A DNA stretch of 64,000 nt, taken from Litoditis marina (lineage: Eukaryota; Nematoda; Chromadorea; Rhabditida; Rhabditidae). Every line of letters starts with the position of its first letter. Position 1 is the first letter of the stretch. Location: assembly GCA_964036275.1 (NCBI GenBank), contig OZ038435.1, forward strand, positions 26,827,521-26,891,520, written 5' to 3'. A program made the position numbers and the translations under genes. Under the pieces are notes generated by a model that worked only from the letters and a program-made list of their open reading frames with translations, was not told the DNA's origin and made no database searches. Positions 54,614 through 64,000 of this stretch are shown here, in pieces.

Positions 54614-57600
54614 CTACTTTCCGTAGGCTTCGATCAGCATGCCGACACCATGTCCGCCGGCGGCACACGCGGCGATTACCGCGTATTGGCCCTTCTCCTC
54701 CTGGAACAGGTCGTTTGTAGAGAAATTACATGTTTCCCACCACGAAACCAGTGAGGTATCAGTATTCTTTAAAAAAACGAATTTCCATTACAATATCTCG
54801 AATGACATCATATTGAGGCAAACAAATTTGCCAGCTTTGTCAGCGTCTCCAGCTAGTAACTGGTCTGGCAGTATGCGTCCCATCTTGGACGTTCAGCCCC
54901 CGCCTATGGAAAGGCGGGGCCACCTAGACGCACTATATAAACCGTGACCGAACGAAGCCAGAGAGAGAGACCAGAGGTATAGCAAAGTTCACAGAAGACA
55001 AGAAAACTGTCTTGTAAACTAAAAAAGTATACCTTTAATCTGTTGGCGGCGTGGGCGGCGAGTCGGACTCCGGTGGCTCCGAAGGGATGTCCGATCGACA
55101 GTGAACCTCCCCATAGATTCGTCTTATCCATTGGCACACGACCATACTTTCCAGAACGACCCATTTGTTCCTAAATGGCGCTACTAATTATAAAAACAAA
55201 ATCAACGCAAAAAAAACACTTTAATAGCCGTGAAAAATCATAGAATTCTGCTACGTGAACCCTCTATAATCAACTGCTTGTCCTCTTGATCGTGAATAGC
55301 ATCAGATCATAAGGCTAACAACGTACTATACTTTTTTTGCTGTGAGCGGGACTCTTGTTTGTCTTCTTTTAGTTTGTTAATTTGTTTGTATTTTCTCGCT
55401 ATAAATAGAGGAATATACCAACCTTGCAGAAGTAATCGCTGTCAAGAGCACTCATGTTGGCCAGAACTTGTCCTGCGAACGCTTCGTGAATTTCAAATAC
55501 ATCGACGTCCTTCAAGCCAAGACCAGCCTAGAACAAATTGATAAGGGAAATAGAATGGTAATATATGAAAAAATTGCAAATTGCGATTCTGATTGAAACA
55601 AACTGCAACTAGTTTGTCTTATAAGCCACTTCTAGCCGACTGTCCACATCTGAAGCACCGGCATAAGTCACAAAACCACCCCACATGTTACAGCTACAAC
55701 AATACAACTTCATGTGAATCTGGAGTTACTCACGCTGTCCAACAATTGAGGAATGACGTAGGCCGGTGAGAGAAGAAGTTGGTCCTTGGGGTCCTGGGCG
55801 ACGTATTTGTATTCCCTCAGATAGGCCATTGGCTTGTATCCGTTGGCCAGGGCAAACTCCTCCTCCATGATCAGCGCGGCTGAGGCGCCGTCCGTCAGGA
55901 AAGAGGCGTTTCCTGAAATGAAATAAAACATATATACATTGTACGAAAATATGTATATTGAAATTTATCGATTTATTTGTTTACATGCAAGCATGTGAGA
56001 AACATATAGAAATCAAGAAAAATGGAATGTGTAGACCTAAGTACCAGCTTCTTCTCTTACCGGCCAAAGTAAATAAGTAAGTAATTGAAATGAAATCAAA
56101 TCAATGGAATCAACAAACACATTACACCTACACAGAACTAACGCCATATTGAAAAGAATCAGTAACATGACATTTGGCAGCTGTAACCTAGCCTAACTGG
56201 CTGGCAAGAAGCCACTCAGGGTTTGAATTCAACTCAGAACGATTGGCGCCAATTTTCTTCGATTGGCCAGCTACAAAAGCGAGAGAGTGTGCAGGTCAAT
56301 GAGGCCGCAGACATCTGGGTCTCTCTGACCTGCACACTCTCTCGCTCAGCCAATAAAAAAGTGGCTGGCCAATTGGCTGGGAATTGTCTGAGAAGAGGTT
56401 TAACATTTACTTATTAGAACCATGAGAACATTTGGATAGATCAATAAATGTACCTGCAGTCACAGTTCCGTGTGGCTTGACGAAAGCTGGCTTCAGACTG
56501 GACAATTTTTCAATGGTCGAGATACGGATACCGTTGTCAGCCTGGAAATTAATTTTTCAGCTGAATGTATCCAGACCACTAAGAAAATAGATTCCAAAAA
56601 TCTGTCTACTCTTTAATTCGTTAATTATTAATCAGTATACAATCTTGTAGAAAAGAAAATAATGAATTTATATTATTTGTCAAATACATGCCAAACTGCA
56701 CTGTTTGGAGTTTCCGTAACGAATGCCACTATATCAGACTTATCCAACCAGGGAACACTGAAACAAAGTACTAGAAGTAATCTTACGTCAATGGTCTTGG
56801 GCTTCTTTCCGTCCATAAAAACGGGAACCATGTCGGTGAACTTTCCTCCCTCCGCGGCCTTTTTGGCCATTGTGTGCGAGCGGATGGCAAACTCGTCCTG
56901 TTCCCTGCAAACATAGAATTGGACGTCAACAGTAGTTTCCTATTGTAATAGAAATTATTTCTGTTGTTTACCGCGTTTCAACCAGTTTGGCTTCTAAACA
57001 TATGAGCGTAAGTTACAGAAAAGGGTAAAAAAATGACCACGTGTAAGCGTCATTGTGACTTCCATATTTCATATGTGTATTTCACCTATGGTAACATAAC
57101 ATGGCTACATAAAGAAAAGCTCAAGGAAAATAATAAGAACTAGGAAAATAAGAGAAAGAAAGAACATAAAAAAGTGGTGTGTTTGGCTGAAATTGAGGAA
57201 ATTTTCCGGATAGTCTTACTTTCGGGAGACATTGAAGGCAGCGGCGAGTCGATCTCCACTGTGTCCCATGGTCTCTCCTGTCGAGAATTCGGCCACGGCC
57301 GGCAGTTCGGGGGACAGCAAATTCTTCAGAATTTCACCTCCTACAATCACACACCAGTGAAAAAAATCCGTTTTTAAGTTTCAACACGTGAAAATTAATG
57401 ATTTTGCACCAAAATATAGACTAATAATTTCCTCATTTTCGGTAAAAAAATTTACTTCATTTTTCTATTTTTTTTATGGCTACTATCCTCGGAAAATATA
57501 GCCACAGGCTAAGCGACTCTATTTATTCTATCACACAAGATATTCTAGTCTGCTGATAATATAAGAAACACATAACATAATTCATAAACTAAACTGACCG

Positions 57601-59300
57601 AGTTTGAGCTTGTCACCTGCCGATTTTGCTTTCTGGATGCTGAGCATGGCTTTGCGAGCCTAAAAAACAATAGGGAATGACAACCCGAAAACTCACAGAA
57701 ATACCCACGGTAAAAGCTTATCATTCGGCATGACCCAACTTAGACGAGTAAACGAAAAACTAAAAAACTAAATGAAAAACCATTAGTACGTTTAGACTAT
57801 AACGTTCGGTCGTCAAATAGTGATACTGATATGATGTCACAATGCGAAAAACCACTGCAAGCAAAACTCACCTTTCAGCCTCGAAAAACAACTTCAAACC
57901 TCACTTTTCTGTTGTATCTGATGGGGACGTCGGATAACAACTCGACACCACCAGCAACGATGGCCTTCGCGTTTCCCGTGGCAATCATGCCCATTCCTGT
58001 GGTCAGGGCAACGTTAGAAGATATACAGGCCAGGGTGACTGTGTGGGCGGGAATCTGAAAACAAATTAAAATCTATGTATTTACGGGATTGGGTGATAGG
58101 TTTTCTACTGAAAAATATTTTTTGCGTAGTAACCAAATTTGAACTATTATATTCGAAAACAGCTTCCCTTTTGGAGAAATAGCCTGACCGAGGAGTGTCT
58201 CAGCGCGCAAAATCTAACGAACCGGCGTGCGCTCATACACCAGCAAGGTTGTCCGATTAGTCATAAAAATTCGAAAAACGGACTACTTTTCAGCCGGAAA
58301 TATGAAAATCGGTCTACTGTCGATGAAAAACCTGAATTTTCACTTGTTCACTTGAGAAAACGGACTAATTTTAGTCGCTTAGTCAGACCTTACTGGTGTA
58401 TGCGTGCGCTCTTATTCAGTTCTAAAATTTAACATGAATGGGTATACCTTGTCGGGAATTCCAGCGAGAAGGGCGGCTTCTCTGGCAATGTTGCTGGTTT
58501 TACACTCCTGGATTACCGTTCCGCAGATAATGTGATCGATATCCTTGTACGGAACCTGGGTTCGTGCAACAAGAGCTGAAAAAAAAAGTATCCATCTGGG
58601 AAACAAACTGAAAAGAGTGATATAAGTTCAAAACATGCTGAATTATTCAAGTTCCTTTTTTCTCAATCTCAAATCTTTTCTCAATGAGAGCTGGACAAAC
58701 TGAAACCACCCGTAACAACCCAGAAATTTGCGCTCATGCTTGTTCTGAGCGGGTAACATCATTCTAAGCTTTTTGTCAAATAAAACACTCACCCTTCAGG
58801 GCTTCCTTTTGGAGATCAACTGCCATTAGATCCTTGAATACCGTACCCGAGAGGACGAAGGGAGTTCTGAAAACCGTCAAACTCTGCTCTAATGAACCTC
58901 AACTAGGATGATCTTTAATTTTCTATTAAATTTAGAATTTTATTCAATTCTCTCTTTTATACAGCCCCCGTACAGCAGTATTCTGTAGATTAGCACAGAT
59001 AAAAATGAGAAGGATAGGTAAGACAGATTCAGTTCATCAGTTTAAAAACTCACACATCATCCTCAACAAACATCTATGTCAAACATCCTTTATAAACAAT
59101 TCGAGAAAACTAAGAATAGTTATTGTTCCCTCCCCTAGTATCAGCTATCAAGGATTCAGCATTTCTGTGAATCGAGTCGAGAATAACTAAACTACTATTT
59201 ACCTCACTGCATCCACAAGAACTATGTTGGGTCCTACACGTTGTTTCTTGGCGGCTGTTGCCAAACCACGGACGGAACTAACTCTGCATACACGGTGCAT
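54614..59300 (-). CDS. HADHB: Mitochondrial trifunctional enzyme subunit beta (3-ketoacyl-CoA thiolase)
   Basis: Catalyses the last step of long-chain fatty-acid beta-oxidation (3-ketoacyl-CoA + CoA to acyl-CoA + acetyl-CoA), in complex with the alpha subunit on the inner mitochondrial membrane. Exons (minus): 59300-59203, 58866-58793, 58575-58448, 58054-57905, 57659-57599, 57340-57220, 56904-56787, 56541-56454, 55912-55734, 55527-55423, 55170-55033, 54700-54614. The sum is 1347, or 448 residues, with phases consistent. The N-terminus [19 protein letters not shown] is basic and acid-free, like a mitochondrial transit peptide. Thiolase residues: nucleophilic Cys110 (TLACISSN), His353 (EIHEAF), His402 ([10 protein letters not shown]), Cys432 (AACAAGGHG). 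[15 protein letters not shown] is also present. The ATG follows TTTTCAG directly, so trans-splicing is likely. Confidence 0.95.
56246..56393. mobile_element. Foldback repeat, copy B
   Basis: Reverse complement of 53458-53597. Internally it carries GCGAGAGAGTGTGCAGGTCA and its inverse TGACCTGCACACTCTCTCGC, so it is itself a foldback. In a HADHB intron. Confidence 0.85.
58225..58412. mobile_element. MITE-like inverted-repeat element
   Basis: Left GCGTGCGCTCATACACCAGC, right (reverse strand) GAGCGCACGCATACACCAGT, with complementarity continuing inward through AAGGT and CGGACTA-type words. In a HADHB intron. Confidence 0.75.
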
Positions 59301-59310
59301 CTGAAAACTT

Positions 59311-60060
59311 GGACCAAGTTCAATTAAAAAAACAATACAATGTTTGGATACTCGACAGTAAAATACAAGAAAAACAGAAGTGGGAGCATTAGTTTCACGA
59401 CTGCTACTAGTAATCTCCGAAAAGAGAGGAAAGGAGAGACGAGTACCACAAGAACAGACACTAGAGTGCATCCGAAAGATAGCGCATTGTGGACTTTGTA
59501 CCTTGCCCGTTTTCGGTTGCATTCGATCTAATGAATTTCAAAATCGAGTTTCAGAAAGAACGAACGTAAATATTTCGCTCGAACAGTTTGGAGAGCCTAT
59601 AGATGCAAAAACGTTGCAAACAAATAATAAATGGCGGGACGGCCGGCTGGTCCGTGAGAGAAACGTGTTATATTATTTTATTCCTTTGAATATTGGTTTT
59701 TGAACCTCATCTACAGAGGGAGAGAACAAATTTATCCCTAAACATAGAATTAGAAAACCAACCTCTAATAGAAAACCAACCTCTAATGCAATGAATGGAA
59801 CAAACAATGGAAAGAGAAGACGGAGAGAAAACGGGTAAAAACGTGTGCGTAATTCAAATTGCGAGGCGATCAAAGTACGACTGGGTACACTGCCCCACTA
59901 GTAAATTGCGCTCCATTGCGAAGTGTATGCATACACCTTCGCCCGCGCTGCGGTTTCCTCTTTCAAATAAAATAAGTTCAAATTCATCTTTTTTATTCTT
60001 TTATGTTTATTTTTAATATCACAACGTGCATTATTGCTAAAAAAAAAATCACCTCGTGCT
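59311..60060. other. Divergent promoter region of HADHB and prp-19
   Basis: About 750 bases between two oppositely oriented starts. Contains a 22-base direct duplication near 59745-59790 (GAAAACCAACCTCTAAT twice). No gene seen. Confidence 0.5.
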
Positions 60061-60071
60061 CTGCTTTACAG
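60061..60071 (+). promoter_or_regulatory. Probable trans-splice acceptor of prp-19
   Basis: CTGCTTTACAG followed by two bases and ATG at 60074. Confidence 0.5.
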
Positions 60072-60073
60072 AT

Positions 60074-63000
60074 ATGGTGTTCACCTGCTCTATCAGTGGT
60101 GAGGTGGTTGAGGACCCCGTTGTATCCAGCGTCTCTGGACACATTTTCGAAAAGCGTTTAGTCGTTAAGTACATCGCTGAAAATGGAACCGATCCAGTTA
60201 CGAATGAGAAGCTGGACGAAGATCAGGTACTTTTTGTACATTCATTCTGCTTGCTCCATGTTTTGTTTAATAGTACAGGTACAACTTTCTTTCGACTATT
60301 AGTTGACATCAATGTAGTCGTCAGAGTAAGGATTTTCGTCTTTTCTTCATAGGGTCATCTTTCTTATTGCTTTTGAAAATATATTAAAATAGAATCATAA
60401 AATTTAGTGTACGGTTTTACAGCTCGTCCCACTCAAAACAGATGGCGTCAACGCGGCAACGAGAAATACTTCGCAAACTTCGGTGCCTTCCCTTCTGAAG
60501 ATTCTTCAGGTACGTATTAATTTAATTCAAGTTTGAAGTGAAGTTTTTCAAAGCACGAACCAGCGCGCTCGCTTCATTGTATTCTAGCACACCAGCCACA
60601 TTGAATTGCGACTCTTTGCTCCGCTCTCCGCATGCATTATTAGCTTCCTTTTTTTGTGGCGGCGACCTAATTGTCAACAATGAACCTAACGGGAAAGTTA
60701 GCTGCTGACTTATCGTTTCACGATACGTTTGCAGGGTCTGCTCTTTATTTTTTTATAAGCGATAGCTACGCATGGCGCAAGGTGGGATGGTGGTTTGTTC
60801 GGATGTTCACGTAATGTTTTAATAGATAGTTAGATAGGCCTGCGTGGAGATATATTATCTCACATTTTCAGGACGAGTGGGATGCTGTTATGCTCAACAG
60901 TTTCTCTCTTCGGCAGCAACTTCAAACTGCCCGACAAGAGCTATCACATTCGTTATACCAAGTATGTTTCACAACCTATTCCATTAGTTCTGCGTTCCGC
61001 GCCAACTGCAGTCAATGTAATCTGTTGTGTTCTTTGCCGTGCTCATCTGCTCTGATATGCTGAACCATACCAATCTCATTTGACCGCAAGAGTTTTCAAA
61101 ATGCTGCGAGCATTGGTTTCATTGATAGTTAAAATATTTAAATGCCAATGCAACTAAAATGAACTTGCGAAACCCTAAAAACTGGTATGATAGAAGATAC
61201 CTCTGCAAAAGTGATTAATTCGCTCGTTAATCAGATTGCAAACAGTTTTCGCTTGTGGAAAATTATAGTAGGTTCCAAGAAAGAGGCAAAAGCGAGCATG
61301 TATCAGTGCCATTTTGGAGAAGTGTTTTACCTATGCAGTGCACTATGACAACTGACATTCATTTCATCTTATTTAGCACGATGCTGCCTGCCGAGTGATT
61401 GCTCGTCTCTCCAAAGAATTGACCGCTGCCAGAGAAGCCCTATCCACCCTGAAACCACATGCCACTGTCGCCCAAAATGAGACGTCGGAGAAAGACGTGG
61501 ATATGGATCAGAGTATGGATGAGGCACAAGGTGAGAAAAACAACTTCATAGGTTCGCCTGCACTCTCGACCTGAAATTCATTGTATTCAGTTGTCATCAT
61601 TCATAGCTTTTCACGTTGCTCACTCGGAAATTCAAGCATACTCACATAGTATCAATCCTAATATAGTCAGCAAAATTTCTATGTTTCAATTATATCAGTA
61701 AAATAAACTTTACCTTTCCGACCCTTTATCCATTTACGTAAACGTAATTGAAACTACCTCAAAGTTTTGTATTCATTCTTTCAGAAATGAGAGAAACTAT
61801 ACAACTGTTCTCATTTTTGTAGGTCTGTCCGAAGCAGTCCTGAAGAAGCTGAGCGATAAGGCTGCTACATTGACATCTGCTCGCAAACAACGTGGTAAAA
61901 ATCTGCCAGAAGGCTTGGCAAAGCAGGAGGACTTCGCTTCGTTCAAACAGATTGCCTGCCACACTGGTATCCACAGCACCGGCGTCCCTGGCATTACCGC
62001 CTTGGATATTCAGGTACGCTCATAATATTGAGAAAAAAATATTTCCCCGAAAAAACCCTTATCGCAATTTGGTATTTTCTTTATAATAGTTTACCTTTAT
62101 TCTGTTGTCTGTTTAGTTTGTGCAAGATTACAACATATAATCGTTTATAGGGCGATGTAGCGCTCACTGGAGGAGCAGACAAAACTGTTGTTTTGTTCAA
62201 CGTCGCCAAGGAGCAAGTTCAAGACGTATTCAAAGGCCACCAGAAGAAAATTAACTCTGTCATTCTTCACTCTAACAAATCTACTGCCATCTCTGCTAGT
62301 TCCGATGCACAGGTGAGAAATGATTTCAGTTCGTCTTGTGGGAGCCTTGGTGTTTTAGTTCAATCAACCTACTATTTTGAGTACATTCAAATAATTTGAT
62401 GATGAAAGTTTAGGTGCGCGTCTGGAACTCCGGTGACGACAGCTGCAAAGCTGTCATTGATGTTCATCAAGCCGCAGTCACAGGTTGGTGATGACTGTTT
62501 TTGATTAAATATAGGTGAATTCGTGTAGTTTGTCCAATCATTACTAGATACGATACGAATGAAATAAAATTTGATGTATAGAATGTTTGCAGAACTTATG
62601 CAACACCAAAGATGTACTCTAAATATATGGTTAGTTAGGAACATGCTGTATTTGTTTATTTCTTCTCTGCTTACACCACTGACTTCTAGTCTTCAGTCTT
62701 TATCAACTTTTCTTCTAGATATCTCGCTTCACGCCACTGGGGACTACATACTTTCCGTCTCTGATGATTCCCACTGGGCATTCTCCGACATCTCTACCGG
62801 AAAGACTTTGTGTAAAGTTAGTTTTCTATATGATATAAATACCCCTCTAGGTGTTAATGGGTGTCAAGTTAGACATGCATTTGATTTTCCATGTGAAAAA
62901 AAAAACTTCCTTGCTGACCTCCTTCAACAAAAATAGTCAAAGCTTGTTCGAAGTGCTACGTTGTTAAGGTTACTACGGAACTTTTTGTATTGATCAATTG

Positions 63001-63536
63001 ATCACGCGAAATTTATAGAAGTTTCTGATTACCAATTTCACATTTATTTCTTTGTTACATCCGAATTTTCAGGTGAGAGATGATGAATCTTCTTCTGTCG
63101 CAATCTGCTGTACAGAATTCCATCCCGATGGACTGATTTTCGGTACCGGTACTGCGGACGCGGTTGTGAAGATTTGGGATCTCAAAGAACAGGTATAATC
63201 TTTATTTGATAACTACTATATATACAGTTACATGAAGCGCTGAGCGGCATACATTGTAACCCAAGATAGTACTGATGATCGTCATACGTGCGTTTCGTGA
63301 TCTACTTCTACTGCGTCACAATCAGTGTTATAACAACACTTGTAGGTTTACCAGTTTGACTACAGCTCAATTGCTGTCGTAGGTCGATTAATTCTCGTCT
63401 TTTGGCTATTCCGTCTCTATGCTTAACATCGTTTCAGACCAATGTCGCCAATTTCCCCGGTCACCAAGGCGGTGTTCGCGCAATTGCATTCTCTGAGAAC
63501 GGTTATTACCTCGCTACTGGCTCCGAAGATGGAGAG
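60074..63536 (+). CDS. prp-19: Pre-mRNA-processing factor 19 (U-box/WD40 E3 ligase), 3' partial
   Basis: Core of the Prp19/NineTeen complex, which activates the spliceosome; U-box ubiquitin ligase. Exons in window: 60074-60226, 60423-60509, 60872-60961, 61377-61530, 61823-62013, 62151-62312, 62414-62483, 62719-62816, 63073-63192, 63438-63536; 408 codons with consistent phase. U-box ~1-70 ([26 protein letters not shown]). Central coiled-coil/Cwc2-binding region ~80-160 ([32 protein letters not shown]). WD40 repeats from ~225 ([45 protein letters not shown]). The family is about 500 residues, so the final repeats lie beyond the window. The rest of the window after 63536 is the next intron. Confidence 0.95.
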
Positions 63537-64000
63537 GTTCGTATTTTTTTTTACAGATCTGATCTATATTTATCATTGTTCGTACTCACCTTATTAGCCC
63601 TGATGTATAATGAGCGTTATTTATGAAAATAAGGAGCAAACACCAGTAAAGTCTGATTAAAGAAGGTAGGACACCAATAAAGAAATTCACATGATGACAT
63701 GATTCTGATCAACTTCAGGTCTTGAGAAAAACGTTTTATATGAAAATGGAGAAAATTTAGTAATTTACAAAAAATACAGTTTTATTAAAGTGAAATATTG
63801 CATTACTGTCGAGGCTAGAAGTTGGCATAGCGTTTATAATAATTATTATGGCGCTTTTGATAATTATTATAGATTAGCATAGCGCGCTGTGGGATGAGAC
63901 ATAACGCGAATGAGGAGAAGTTAGATATGATTAGGTTAATGTGCTCAGTATAAGATGTACTCAAAACCGATTCGACCCTGATTCAAGAATCCTCTTCCAT
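63537..64000 (+). other. prp-19 intron, continuing past the window
   Basis: Starts with the GTTCGT donor. Includes an AT palindrome (TATAATAATTATTATGG / GATAATTATTATA) near 63835-63875. No further WD40 exon is visible. Confidence 0.6.

Overview
The window is nematode nuclear DNA, most likely from a clade V (rhabditid) worm. It is AT-rich, with many short introns that mostly end in TTTCAG or TTCCAG. Several start codons lie 0-10 bases after a splice-acceptor-like site with no upstream exon, as expected for spliced-leader trans-splicing. Gene content includes a worm-type R-SMAD with MH1/MH2 and a SSIS tail, CLASP, Prp19, HADHB and a TTBK-family kinase. From memory, several of these are chromosome III genes in C. 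elegans, and sma-2 and ugtp-1 are close neighbours there (cosmid ZK370), so this may be a chromosome III-type segment. A 200-base N run at 17612-17811 is an assembly gap.

Layout: doxa-1 (DUOX maturation factor), 5' end missing (30-2549, +); an unrecognised multi-pass membrane protein (3804-6598, -); a 4.3 kb repeat-rich gap; an SLC35A-type nucleotide-sugar transporter (10957-14299, -); a 3.7 kb gap with a 1.14 kb terminal-inverted-repeat element; the R-SMAD sma-2 (18065-23751, +); a 38-exon CLASP gene (24307-45904, -) with an unrelated six-exon gene nested on the opposite strand in one intron (36530-39150, +); a TTBK-like kinase (48284-53804, +); mitochondrial trifunctional enzyme subunit beta (54614-59300, -); and prp-19, cut off by the window end (60074 onward, +).

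Exon joins were made by hand from splice sites, reading phase and family conservation. For the transporter, CLASP, kinase, HADHB, nested gene and the visible part of prp-19 the exon lengths add up to an open reading frame. sma-2 is one nucleotide short at its first junction. The membrane gene has two alternative donors near its 3' end.

The genes are functionally unrelated housekeeping and developmental genes: cuticle or redox maturation, Golgi transport, BMP-type signalling, microtubule dynamics, kinase signalling, fatty-acid oxidation and splicing. There is no operon-like cluster. The unusual material is in introns and intergenic DNA: three TTAA-flanked MITEs (one supplying a splice acceptor), at least six other inverted-repeat elements of different families, a dispersed short repeat in eight copies, a hammerhead-like motif and a GC-rich foldable island.
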